Shown here: positions 32,100-43,837 of the stretch, in pieces
How positions within the stretch are numbered: position 1 is the first letter of the stretch
How the letters are laid out: every line of letters begins with the position of its first letter
Origin: Puccinellia tenuiflora
Taxonomy: Eukaryota > Streptophyta > Magnoliopsida > Poales > Poaceae
Assembly: GCA_012064385.1 (NCBI GenBank)
Contig: QRDG01000404.1
Coordinates: 226,856 to 290,855, forward strand
Length of the DNA stretch: 64,000 bases
Direction of reading: 5' to 3'
The notes under the pieces: model-generated
What the model was told of the DNA's origin: nothing
Database searches by the model: none
Seen by the model: only the letters and a program-made list of their open reading frames with translations
Made by a program: the position numbers and the translations under genes

Positions 32100-33640
32100 C
32101 GCCATCATTTACTAAACTAGATAATTCCCCTCGCGTTGCAGCTGGAACATTTGATATAAACTAAATCAAGAATAAGTAGACATTTAAATCATGAAACATG
32201 TGAGCAACATATATTAGTGATCGTAGGAACAGTATGAAATAATGTACGTGATGGTTTTCGGAAGGCAACTTGCTTGAGACTTGATTGCAGAGATAAACAA
32301 AAACCGACAGCCTGTTTTGCACTAAGAAAGGTATTTCGTCATGCATATCAAAACAAATACGAGTATTAAATTCAGAAAATATGTTGCAACCTCAAAAAAG
32401 AAAACAATAACGGTACAAAATTAAATAAATAAATTAGGGGAACTTACTAATGGTAATATGGTATTGACAGGCAGGTTGATACCAAGTATTGTTGAATAAA
32501 AATGTAAACTCTAATGAATTAGAAGTTTCGGCTGGGGATAAATTTGAAGGCAAAACCATTGATGAAGAACATGGATGATGTGGCCATCAAAGTCTCCGAT
32601 CATGAGATGGAAACTTTTTGCTTGATCGCATACAATTTTCACGCTTTTGCTTCTTTACTCCTACTGGCTTCGCAACAGAAGCTGGCACATCACTCTCGCC
32701 TCGAGGACTTCCATTTGGAACCCACACCATGTTCATTTGGAACCCTCGTAGCATAGCGCTTCAGGGCCGTCATATGTGCTCCCCGGGGAGTCTTTGCGTC
32801 GTCCGTTGGTTCCCCCTCCCCTCCCGGGCCGGCACGAGCAGTGATTTGCACAATCGCTGCGTCACGCTTTTTCGCTCACTGACACTGGCCCCGGCCGCAC
32901 GCAGTCCTACTGAGCGGCATCGGTCGTCGAGGTAAATCCTGGTGTACGTGTGTCACGTTGCGTTATGGGAGGCCTCTTATTGGTTGGCGTGTTTTTTACC
33001 GGATTAGGTTTCTTCCATTCGGATGACATCTAATCAAAATGGTCTACATTGGTGAAGTTGGCACATCACTCTCACCCCACGTTCCTCTACATCAGCTCTT
33101 CGGCGCTTGAGCCATCTCTCTTGTCAATGTGTTAAGTTGTACTCGACTTCGGTGGTGGAGAGGACGACACAATTCTACTTTTTAGAAGATCAACACACCA
33201 AAGACCCTTACTCTTGTCAGAGAACTAACTAGAAAAAAAAACTCGTGTCAATCAATTCTGGCTGCATTGATGAATCACTAAGACTGGATCCAGCGGTTAT
33301 ATAAACAGCACACCAAATAACCTTTCTCTTCAAGCGTAGGAGCTATCTAGCAAATAACCTTTCTCTTCAAGCGAAGAACTGTAGTCTTGGAGTAACGGTG
33401 CTTGATGATCTTAATTTATTGAGAAAATGACAAAAAACTACGACATTTGGGGCAGATGTGTCACAAAACTACAACTTTGGGGGAAATGACACATAACTAC
33501 ATCTTTTGAGGTATGTTCGTGACGCGGAGCACTGATCTCACGTTTGGCACTTGTTAACGACGTTTCTGGCAGGTGGGCTCCGCTGGCAGGTGTGACGTGG
33601 CACGGGGGCTGACGGACGGGGGCTGACGGCCGTTAGGTCA
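32100..33640. other. Intergenic stretch with a short imperfect triplication
   Basis: No gene recognised. At about 33426-33515 a roughly 30-bp phrase (ACAAAAAACTACGACATTTGGGG / ACAAAACTACAACTTTGGGGG / ACATAACTACATCTTTTGAGG) repeats three times with decay. GACGGGGGCTGACGG is duplicated at 33605-33630. Confidence 0.5.
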
Positions 33641-33773
33641 GGTTTATTTGGTCTCACTCCGATGCGTTCGTGCCCTCCGCGACTCTCTCCTGTCTCACTC
33701 CCGTGCCGTTGCTCCTCTCTCCCGTCCGGCCGCCGGCGTAGATCCGGCGTTCCTCCTCTCTCCCAGGCGGCAA

Positions 33774-34226
33774 GATGGTCTCGTGGAGCGACGGCGACGA
33801 GTTCCCCCCCCCCCCCCAGCTCGCTTGGAACGGCGGTAAGTTCCCCAGCCCATGGAGATCTGTAGCTAGGGTTAGTTCATAAATTGGAGGATTTTCGCTC
33901 GATTCAGTCGATTTACTTCACAAATTGTGCTGGTAGGGTCCTAATACCATGTACGATTCGGAATATTGCGGATTAGCCGAAGAAGTAGACAAGAGCATCT
34001 GTTGTCATTGCAATGCCGTGCCTCAGAAATTAGTAGCTTTCGAGAGTTGCTGGACTGGGAGGAGGTTCCTGGCGTGTGCAGGCATGGTGCGTGAATTCAT
34101 CTGTTGCTATTAATTTGTGTAGTACTCCTTAATATGTTGCTGTTAATTGCTATCTGTTTCATGTATTGTAGCTTGGGGAGACCTGTGACTTTGTTCACTG
34201 GGTTGATGATGTGGCCTAATCAACTA
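33774..34226 (+). pseudogene. GRF-type zinc-finger gene relic, 3' end lost
   Basis: Exon 1 starts at ATG 33774 (MVSWSDGDEF), runs through 14 C residues and ends at donor GTAAGT (33836). Exon 2 follows an acceptor near 33938: GPNTMYDSEYCGLAEEVDKS, then CCHCNAVPQKL...GRRFLACAG, ending at GTGCGTG (about 34094). Exon 3 (from about 34172) reads GETCDFVHWVDD. The pattern C-x-C ... GRRF-x-x-C ... C-x-FVxWVD is the GRF zinc finger. The exon 1 and exon 2 frames agree only if the C-run is one base shorter, so a homopolymer slip is likely. A second one-base problem after WVDD gives a stop. Sequence beyond the unresolved base at 34227 does not continue the gene. Confidence 0.6.
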
Positions 34227-34227
34227 N

Positions 34228-34960
34228 CAGCTTACGGTCCTTGGCCTGTTGTCCCGCTCTCTCTCTCACTCAGCTAGCTACTCGTTGGCTGATCACACGA
34301 ACCAAGTTCGAGTAGTACTGGAGGCACACACACGAGATCGAGTACTGGATATTGATCACGTACACAAGTGAAGCTTTTATTGGCTTAGCTGTACAACGAT
34401 GGGTACATGCCCTTTATATAGGACTCTTGAACCGACATGGAGGAAATATCTCCTAGCTTCTAGTACTGGCTATTACTAGTCTACGTTCCTCGACCTGGCA
34501 GCTGGCGACCAGCAGCGGCAACCTGGTGGCCGGCGACGAGTAGGAAGCAGCGACCCGGCGGCCAGCGATGAGCAGGAAGCAGCAGCAGCGATGAGAATAA
34601 GATGAGAGCAGTGCTGCTAAAAATAGGAAACTGGACAAAAAATGGGTAAGAAGGCAACATTCAGTCATATATGTATTTGCAATCAATATGGCCAATATCA
34701 ATATAAATTTGTCTCAAGTCTATTGTTGTGGTGGCTCAAAAAAAATTTGTTTCGCCCCCCCAATTTTTTTTTGAAGCTCCGCCACTGCATATACGTGTCC
34801 TGTTCCTCCGCTCGAGTTCAACCCGGATGAACACGTTGGTGAGCAGCGGAATGAACGGAGCGTCAAGGGAACACGAACGGAATACAGAAAAAAAAAAATC
34901 CTTGGAACATATCCATAGGCGAGAACGCCACAGAAAGCACAGAGTACAATAATTCTTTAG
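34228..34960. other. Unclassified repeat-like sequence downstream of the GRF relic
   Basis: No gene recognised. It includes a GC-rich patch of GGCGACGAG/GGCCAGCGATGAGCAGGAAGC repeats (about 34500-34595) and a homopolymer-rich stretch (about 34740-34775) ending GAAGCTCCGCCACTGC. Confidence 0.45.
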
Positions 34961-34965
34961 ATTGA

Positions 34966-35168
34966 CATCAGAACCATCTAGGTGTGACAATTCCGTGACA
35001 GACATCAGCATCAGAACCATTTAGATGTGTCGATTCCGTGACACGGAAACAATGCATAGAGCAGAACGTGCCATCCTCATGAGTCATGAATGGCTGAAAG
35101 GAGTTAGCATCGTTAACGAGCAGAACATGCCATCCTCATATATGGCTGGAAGAGTTAGCATCGTTAAT
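34966..35168 (+). repeat. Two adjacent two-copy tandem duplications just 3' of the eIF3L-like gene
   Basis: CATCAGAACCATYTAGRTGTG...TTCCGTGACA occurs at 34966 and 35009 (period 43). AGCAGAACRTGCCATCCTCAT...GTTAGCATCGTTAA occurs at 35060 and 35119 (period 59). They lie 90-290 bp beyond the stop codon, possibly in the 3' UTR. Confidence 0.9.
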
Positions 35169-35257
35169 GAAGTCAGAAGCTTCAACTTGGTGAGGGTTTC
35201 ATTCACGGCAGCGCCGGTCAAAAAGGACAGCTCAAGGGAACATCAAAATCGTGTGCA

Positions 35258-38200
35258 TTAGGCAACATCAGTGCATATCCCGTCGGAAAGCTGTAATTCA
35301 TCTAACTCGCCAATCACTTGCTCAAACTGTTGAAGATGATGATAAATATAGTTAGATTATGTATATCACTAAGAAGGGGTAAGCACCGAACAAAGGAATA
35401 TACATATAAGGTATCCAAGGAAACCGGGTGATATCAAATGATTTAAAAATAGTATACCTTCAAAATTTGCGTCAAAAAGTAATCAGGCTGGTGCTTGATT
35501 GGCTTGGATTCAGTAGCATGAATTGTGTCCTGCATGAATCAAATGATTTAACAAATCAGTCACGTGTGCTAATAATATAATGAAGCAATACTTGCATTGA
35601 AGTGATTATTTCAAGAGCACACAGTACAAAGGTTCTGAAAAAACACACACAGGCAAATTGATGTCTTCATGTAGCAAAAATTGAGAGTGCAGACATGAAC
35701 CCATGCATGCAATGCACTAATTTTAAGATCATACGATCCTTATGCCGCGTAAATGCAAAATATGCTCAATCTGGAGCCCATATACTGAATCTAAAAACAT
35801 AAAGCTTGAGAGAGTCAGATGATCAAGATCAAGCATGGAGATTATACTTCAAAATAAACATCATCATTTTTCCAAGAAAGTTGATAGAAATACTAAACAC
35901 AAGTCTCTCTTTGTCACCCACGAACAATAAAAATACAGGTAGATCCATAAGATGCCAAAAAACAAAAAGGTCGTAGTTGGTACAAAACAATCGTGCTACC
36001 TCATCAATATAGAGGTCAAAGTCTGCACTGGATGTGATATTTCCATCATTGTCAACTGCATGTGTTTTGTGTGTGTACGCCATAAGGATCGTCCTGTCCC
36101 ATACACAAGATAAGTTAAGATTCCTATAAACTCCAAACATTAGCAGTGAAATATAAACAAATGATCATACATACCTTAGAGTGGTCTCATTCAGTCCCAT
36201 GTGATGGGCAAGTTTGCCAACGGTTATCACTGAAAACAACTTTAGAAAGCTTCTGACACCACTAAGCAACTGTTGTTGCTTGACTTCAACAAGAAACAGC
36301 TTCAATTGAACACGATATACATCCTGTTACAGTAAGCAATTTAGCATTCTGGTGCGTCTTCTCTAAAAAAATAAAACTAGAGCTCGATTTGTTTACACAA
36401 GTGAAACTGCACCCTGAGCCAAAGAAATACAATTGAAGCAACATCTCTACACTTTCATAAACCACGACTACATGCCATGACAGAAGGCAGAAATAGTGTT
36501 AATGCTGAAAAACTGCCTGGCCAGAATTTAGTACTAAAGTCAAATCAGCACATACACGTTAACCTAAAGCATTCCTTTGTACAAAAAAAATCATAACAAA
36601 TGTTCACAGCTACATTAAGCTTCTTAATGCTTATTTTACCCGGTATGCCACAGGATTAATGCTTATTTCCCCGGTATGCTACAGCCTACAGGCTCCACAG
36701 TACAACCAAAATTTAATATGAGTGACATTGGCATTTCAGCTGATTACTTCTGACATTTCAATGCCAAAAGTGTGCAAACATATACTGATACAGTAAAAAT
36801 GGAACTAGCAGCTTCCTGGAGATGATAAAGGCCAAGATTCATTCTATTTCCAACCTAGAAACGCCTTGATCCCTAAGCATATTAGGATAATGTAGTTACA
36901 ACACATATATACAAAAGAAGAATACTAGTACCATCTTAGCTTTAGACAATACCTGGTTGCAGTTTCTGAATGGCTCTTTTAAAACTGGAGGCGATGCAGC
37001 AATGAACTTGGGGCAGGCAGAGGAAAACAATTCATCATAATATGCCTCACCATCACATCTAAGCAGCTTTGTCATTTCGGTACCATACTTTCCCTTCAGC
37101 TCAATGCTAACATTTTCATCTATTAGATTGTTCCATGGGCACAATGAGAGGCAGATTGCTAGTAGTGCATACATCTGCTCGTTCTTCTTCAATAGAAGGT
37201 CATAGTGCGGAGACTTCTGGTGATATTGCTTATACTTGAGGATATACAGCAGAATTTTGTTGAATTGGTGTATCGTGTCAGCATACCTAGATCAGTCCAG
37301 AAACATGGTACATCAGCTAAAAGCAGTTCCAGCTTGGACAATATCAAGGTGATGCAAGTGCATTAATAACATGTGCCCCTTGCACCTCACATAACAACAT
37401 TCTCATATGTGTATAGTATAAAAATAGCGTGCTCCAAATTATTGATCCGGTAACATCACTCATCGCAAGAAAATAATAGCCAAGCACTTTGGAGTTAAGC
37501 GTGGAATACAAGAATAATATATCAGGTAATAATATCTCATCTGAAGAAAATGATGGTCAACCAATTTGCGTTAAGCGCAGGAAACATGAATAATTTACTA
37601 ACAGTTAATTACCAGAGAACAGGCGTAAACACGATAGGGGCAAAACGGAAAACTGCAACAAAAGTATTATCCATAAACACAACATTAAACTACAATTGTA
37701 CATTTTTGCTAACTTACTCAAATCTCAAAGTACACAACAATAGGACCGCCTATGGAATTTTTACATTTTCTGTGTTTTATTATCATATTCCGTCATCATA
37801 AATAAGTACACTTCAGTGCTAGTAGAATGCAACAAACACAATAAATGGATAGTGAAAACGCAACAAACACAATAAATGGATAGTGAAAATGTTCAAGGTA
37901 GTGTTATTACACACCTGTGCATCATGAAATTAGCAAAACCATAGTGGTAGATAGTGGAAATGCGGCACCCAATCACAGTGCTGTAGACACCTTGCTGGCT
38001 AATATCTATAGGCGACAACCACTTGAGCCCAGTACTGTAATCTCCTATCAGGCAATGCACCCTCAGCAGCTCAATCATGCTGTAGTACCCCAGCATCTTC
38101 AACACATTGCTCCTACCGTCATCGTAATACCCGTTCATCATCGTGAACTGCTCAAGCCCCTCCTTCTCCCTCTCCAAGATCTCTCTGATCATCGACGTGT

Positions 38201-39415
38201 CCACCAATGCCTTCAAGTAATTGAATACCCCATACACATCCCATGCCTGCAAATAACAATAGACTATTAGTTAGGAAAACTACCACCAGAAGACCCATCA
38301 AATTCAAGCCATAATAACCAAGATTAACCTTCGAAACACCCTACTCAAATCTAACTGATAGACCTACTGGAACGGAACCCAAGCACCGTTCATTAAATAT
38401 CAGCAGGAAAATCCCCTCACAAGTAACGACTCAATATCTAGTAAGAACCACCTGTGCGACACAGACTTATGGTTTGTGGAAACTAATTAACCAAAGGAAA
38501 CAACTGAGAGTACGATTGAACAAACTATCTGCAGACACCGCATAAGTAATCAGACTACTATACACTATCCAGTAAATTACCCTTAACTAGCAAGAATCAT
38601 AACTGCCACCACAGAAGTAACTCCAGAATAAAATTGGGACACTATGCAGTAAAGTACACTAGAACAAACCACCTCTGACACACCAATGTAACTCACGAAT
38701 AAAATTGGGACTAGCATTAATATCCTGTAATAAGCATGAACCAGCTCCACAGCATCCTAAATATCACAGATTCACAATCTAACTAAATAGATACTGAACC
38801 TACCATTCAGTAAACTATACAGCCGGGAGAAACTGAAATTAACCAGAGAAAACCATTTATTTACAATGCACGAATCAAAATTCGTTCTAATCCCAAGGAT
38901 ATAAAGTAAGCTAGGACCTGGTCGAACTGCTTGAGTAGGTTGATCTCCTCCTCGGTCTTGTCCTCGAGCTTGGCGCGGTACTGGCAGAATCTCTGGAACT
39001 GGGACACAAACTCGTCGACCATGTCCCAGAGCCACTGGTTGGGCAACACCATGGTGACGCCGACCTGGAGGACGAGGCCGAAGAAGGAGCAGTAGTTGTC
39101 CCAGGAGTCGGCGCGGTGCGCGAGGGTGAGGCCCGGGAGGCGCGCGTGGGCGTGGCGGAACGTGAGCTCGCGGTAGAGGAGGAGGAAGACGTGGTCGTCG
39201 TCGCAGTAGGCCGCGACGGCTTCGGCGGGCGGCCATGGGGCGTCGCGGTAGAGGCGGGCGGAGAGGCGGCGGAAGGTGTCCTCGTACAGCTCGTGGGTCC
39301 CGCTCACGTTGCCGTCGCGGATGTAGCGGTAGAGGTCGGAGACGAAGCTCTTGACGGAGTCGGGGATGTGGTCGGGGTAGGGCGCCGCGGCCGTACCGGA
39401 GGCGGCGGCGGGCAT
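35258..39415 (-). CDS. Eukaryotic translation initiation factor 3 subunit L-like protein, 7 exons, apparently intact
   Basis: Minus-strand exons: 39415-38918, 38246-37915, 37286-36953, 36323-36175, 36093-36000, 35529-35458, 35326-35258. All introns are GT-AG, all phases agree, and the CDS is 1,548 nt (515 aa). eIF3L is a PCI-domain (Paf67 family) subunit of the cytosolic eIF3 complex, which loads the 40S ribosome and mRNA. Signature stretches are SWDNYC, LPNQWLWDMVDEFV, FCQYRAKLEDKTEEEI, EREKEGLEQFT, STIYHYGFANFM, KYKQYHQKSP, LKKNEQMYALLAICLSLCP, VEVKQQQLLSGVRSFLK and KTHAVDNDG. The start (MPAAASG) is the first ATG. Length is near the family norm. Several usually conserved positions differ, and the segment CDGEAYYDELF looks three residues shorter than usual, so it may be a diverged paralogue rather than the main gene. 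Confidence 0.93.
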
Positions 39416-39925
39416 GGTCGCCGGCGAGGGGTCTAGGTCTAGGGGTCGGGTGGGGATCCTCGCTGGGTTTCTTCCGGGGGTTTTGCGGTGGTTCTCTGGT
39501 GTGGAATTGGCTTCGATTGGTGTGAAATGGGCTGAGCGGCTGGTTCCACCTGACCTGATCACTCCGCACTCGCCCAAAGCCAGCTGGCGCCTGGCGGAAC
39601 CTTCAGTATGGATGCAGGCGGACACGGATTCCGCCTGTCCGCTATGTCGGCGCCGCTTCAGGTCCAAAACGGCTAAGCGGATGGGCCATAGAATTTTGGC
39701 GGCCCTGGCGGAAAGCGTTTGCTTGTTCACTGGAGTCCGTGTCCGTCTCGTACCTAAGATCGCCGCCGCCAGCTCCTGGCTCCTCGGCCGCCCCTACAAG
39801 CCCCATCGGCACGAAGTATGGCAGCGGCGCCTCCGGCCTCCAGCACCACCTAGGGCTAGGCTCCCTCCCCGGAACCCATCGCCACCTAGGACTCGGCGCC
39901 CTCCCCGTCGCCCAGCTCCGGAGAG
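39416..39925. promoter_or_regulatory. Head-to-head intergenic region, putative bidirectional promoter
   Basis: This 510-bp region separates the minus-strand eIF3L-like ATG from a plus-strand ATG at 39926. It is moderately GC-rich with no obvious TATA box. Promoter function is inferred from the divergent arrangement. Confidence 0.45.
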
Positions 39926-40012
39926 ATGTCGAAGCTGCCGGAAGAAGAGGAGAAGAAGCCGACGGAGGAAGAGGAGAAGAATCCGGGAGAGGAGGACAAG
40001 AAGGAGCCACAG
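39926..40012 (+). CDS. Orphan first exon of an unidentified gene
   Basis: ATG 39926 opens a 29-codon acidic/lysine-rich segment (MSKLPEEEEKKPTEEEEKN...EPQ) that ends exactly at a donor, CAG|GTACGG. The 5' side is a GC-rich leader. The intron is interrupted 230 bp later by the Sirevirus-type Copia, and no matching second exon is seen before 64000. Either the gene continues beyond the TE nest or it has been beheaded. Function unknown; low-complexity sequence limits confidence. Confidence 0.45.
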
Positions 40013-40242
40013 GTACGGTCTATTTCTCCCGCTCCTGATCGATGTCTTCCTTCTGTTCTGGTTCACTTAGCATCAGATTCAACAAGAACCGCTTGTGTGC
40101 TCTACATGAACCGAATGGAGTAAAAATTGCTGAGTAAAAGTTTGATCCGTTGCAGTACACAAATCCATGTGAGTGTAGTACACAAACAGCAGGCCAGGTC
40201 TCATTTTTTCAGCTAAGTACTGAAGAAATTTGTGTGGCATGT

Positions 40243-41413
40243 TGAAAGGATCGTATGGGCACCTAGATGGGGGTGAATAGGTACTACACAAAATTTTAAT
40301 TCTTTTTCAATTTAGTCTTGACACAAAGGTAAATTCTCTAGATATGCAACTACGGTGAATTTACCTATATGACAAGCTAACAACTAGCACTAGGCAATTA
40401 TCACGATACAAGTAAGAGCTATGAGGGGATAGAGATAACCGAAAGTAGAAGCACGCGGAGACAAGGATGTATTCCCGAGTTCCTCCTTGTTAAGCGAGTA
40501 CGTCTCGTTGGAGGGGTGTGAGCTCGCCAGAAAGGCCTACTCAAGATGCCTCAAAAGGCCTCACCTTATTCTCCGATGAACCTCACCACAAGGGTTAATT
40601 TCACCTTCCACTATCGGAATCCTTCATGGCGGAATCCGGAGCCTTTACAACGTTCTTGGGGCACACACCCACAACTTAATCGGGGGCTCCCAAATCACAA
40701 ATCTGTCACAATACAACAAGTAGTAAGCAAGACGAATCTAGAGGTTACAAGCAAACCCTAGAAACGAAATCCCTCAAGTGAATGAGGGGGAAATGAAGAA
40801 CGGCTTGGTGAAGATGTAGATCGGGGCCTTCTCCTTCAATCCTCCAAAGATCAACGAGTTTGGGTGGAGGGATTGGGAGATCTAGTGAGTTTTGAGCTTG
40901 CAATAATGGTGGTCTTCAATGCTTGGGCGAGCTCAAATGGCTGAAGGTAGGTGGAGGGGTATAAATACCCCTCCCCAATAATTGAGCCGTTGGGGGTTTT
41001 TTCTTGCGCGCAGGGAGCCCGGCCTGAGCCCGGCCAGGGGCCGGCCAGGCCGTCCTGTCGCTGGGGAGGCAAGCAGGGGAGCAGCAGGGAGGCCGGCCTC
41101 GGTCCGGCCTGGGCCGGCTAGCCTGGCACGGAGGCTGGGCAGTGACCCGAGGCGGCCGGCCTCGGCCCGGCCTGGGCTGGGCTGCCTAGCACGGAGGCCG
41201 GCATGGTGGCCGAGCCACCCGGCCTGGGGCTGGCCTAGGCTCGGCCAGGCCGGCCAGCCAGGGCACCTCCAAAACGTCTATTTAAGCGCCAATCTTTCTC
41301 CTTTTTGGTAAACGGCATAATTCCAACAAGTGTAATTTCAACCCTGCCACACTTAGCATCATATCAAATCATCACGGGTGTTGTTATCTAACACACAAAC
41401 GAATGTTCTTTCA
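40243..41413 (-). repeat. 3' LTR of the Sirevirus-type Copia (1,171 bp)
   Basis: Plus-strand ends are TGAAAGGATCG and GTTCTTTCA, giving TGAAAG...CTTTCA terminal inverted repeats. The PPT abuts the inner end. It contains a TATA-like site inside a palindrome (40953-40974) and a GGCCGGCC/GCCCGGCC-rich block (about 41000-41265). Confidence 0.88.
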
Positions 41414-41616
41414 AATCTCCCCCTTTTTGGTGTTAGATAACACTCAGATTTGCAAAAAAATACTCCACACTAGATCATGTTTAATAAAATGGAAAGGGCT
41501 TCCCCTAAATGTGTGCATATCTTTTGTTTGCCTTGGAATGCAAATACACACATAAGGAGGGAAACATTCCCAACAAGATACAATCAACATGATATTCGCA
41601 CAATAAGAGGCATATC

Positions 41617-43499
41617 TGTTGGGAATATGCCCTAGAGGCAATAATAAAATGGTTTATTAAGCATATTCACGTTTATGATAATAGTTTATTATCCATGCTA
41701 TAATTGTATTAAATGGAAACATAATACATGTGTGGAATATAAATACCAGGAGTCCCTAGTGAGCCTCTACAGGACTAGTTCGTTGATCAAGAGATAGTTA
41801 GAGTTTCCTAACTATGGACTTGTTATAGTCACTTGATAACGGAGTCATATCATTAGGAGTAATGGTGTGATGGACGTGACCCAAATAAAGAGTTGCAATT
41901 AATCGTGTCACAAAAGTTTTGTTGTCAACACTTTTAATATGCCAAATATAGTTTCCTTAGACCATGAGATTATATCACTCCCGTTCACCGGAGGAATACT
42001 TTGTGGACATCAAACGTCACTTCGTAACTGGGTGATTATAAAGGTGGCTTTCAGGTATCTCCGATGGTGGGTTGTTGGGTGATATGAATCAAGAGTGGGA
42101 TTTGTCCCTCCATGTGACGGAGAAGATATCTCCAGGCCTTCTCGGTAATATAGCATCAAAAGTCTGCAGACAAGTGATTAGGTTGTAATCACTGGGATCC
42201 TATATTATGGACGAGTAAAGAGAACTTGCCGGTAACGAGATCAAACTGGACATGGGGATGTCAACGATTATATCTCGGGCAAGTAAAATATCGTGAGACA
42301 AAGGGAATCGTATATGAGATTAATTGAATCTCCGGCATCGTGGTTCAATCGAGAAAAAGGTTTTCGTTGAGTGTATAGGAATTGACATGGGCATCCCGAT
42401 CCCGCTATTAATTATTGATATGATCATGTCTATGCATTCTCGAACCCGTAGGGTCACACACTTAACGTACCGATGAAATTAGGTTTTGCGATGAATTAAA
42501 TGATGAAACGAACGAATGGTGATTCGGAGTCTCGGATGGGATCCCGGACGTCACGAGGAGTTCCGGAGGAGTCCGGAGAATAAGATTCATATATGGAAAG
42601 TGGTTTCCGGAGGTTTCGGAAATATTTGCAGGGTACCGGAAAGGTTCCGGAAGGTTCTAGAAGTGTCTAGATGGACCCACATGGACCATAGGGGTGCAGC
42701 CACCACCTTGGTGTGCCGCACCACCTAGGCCCACATGGGCCCATGCGGCAAGGAAAGGGGGGCCGGCCGAATCCTAGTTGGACTAGGGGCCGGCTCCACC
42801 CCTTTAGGAAAGGGGCCCAAGGAGGAGTCCTAGATGGACTCCAACTTGGGGGGCAAGCAAAGGGGGCCGGCCGGCCCCTGCCCTAACCCTAGCCGGCCAC
42901 CTATATAAAGGGGGGGAGGGGAGGGGTGCGGGACACCCCTTGTGCTGCCGTCCCAAGTCCCCAGCCGCACCACCTCCCTCCACCCTAAACCCTAGCCGCG
43001 CCACCCCTTCCCCGAAGGGCTGCCGCCGCCTCACCTCCATCTAGAGCTGCCACACCACCTCTCCCCGAAGGGCTGCTGCGCCACCTCCTCCTCTCCCTCT
43101 CCTCTTGCTTGGCTTGGCGAAGCCCTGCTCGTGGAGATCGTCATCATCACCGGCACTACCGTCGTGCTGCTGAGATCATCAAGGCCACGTCCTCTCGCTT
43201 GCGGGATCAAGGAGTTGACGTCTTCATCGAGCCGTATGTGTGGAGCTGCGGAGGTGCTGCCCGTTGCTGCACTTCACCGGATTGGATCTCGAGGATAATA
43301 CATCTCCTCACGACTAGACGAGTCTAGTTGCGGGGATCGACTAGCCAACCCCTGCACCGACAAAACGCGTTTGTTGATCTTCAAGGGTAAGAGATTGGAT
43401 CTCACCTTCGCTATCTTCATCTAGTAGATCTAGATCCTTGGGGTTCATTCCGCTTGCCGCGTAGGAAATTTTTTTGTTTTCCATACTGCGACCCCTTCA
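41617..43499 (+). mobile_element. Solo LTR of a BARE/Angela/WIS-like Copia, 1,883 bp
   Basis: It starts TGTTGGGAATATGCCCTAGAGGCAA, except that only the ends are needed here: TGTTGGGAATATG at the left and GACCCCTTCA at the right. ATATC flanks both sides (41612-41616 and 43500-43504). A TATATAAAG box lies at about 42902. The opening phrase and layout match BARE/Angela/WIS LTRs. No internal domain is present, so it is the product of LTR-LTR recombination. Confidence 0.92.
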
Positions 43500-43837
43500 A
43501 TATCCAACTAGGTTGAGATTTGAGAGTAGTATCGTACCTTGTGCCAAAAGATGTTGACAATTATATCAATACACAATATTATGTCGACTCAACCATAGAT
43601 GAACCCGAATACCGAAATCCATAGTCTCATACAATAATTTAACATCGCATACAATAAAGATAACGAGGTCCACGATCATAAGCAAATAGATTTAACTTCA
43701 ACTAAAACAAATGCAAATCCAAAGAAGCAAATGAGAATGCATGCTAAACATGAATGCAAATCCCCGGAGAGTACTTTCTCCCCCTTTGGCATCAATACAC
43801 CAAAAAAGGAGGAAAGTGGGGTGAGATGCCCAGGTGA

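Noticed and set aside
38772..39569. 265-aa minus-strand ORF overlapping eIF3L exon 1
   Set aside because: Arg/Pro-rich shifted frame of the same GC-rich exon.
39116..40070. Plus-strand ORFs over the eIF3L first exon and promoter
   Set aside because: Antisense shadows or read-through of the leader; only the 29-codon exon ending at a donor site is kept.
43500..43508. TCCAAC as the end of the BARE/Angela-like solo LTR
   Set aside because: Ending at CTTCA (43499) gives a TG...CA LTR and a perfect ATATC duplication; the CCAAC alternative gives none.
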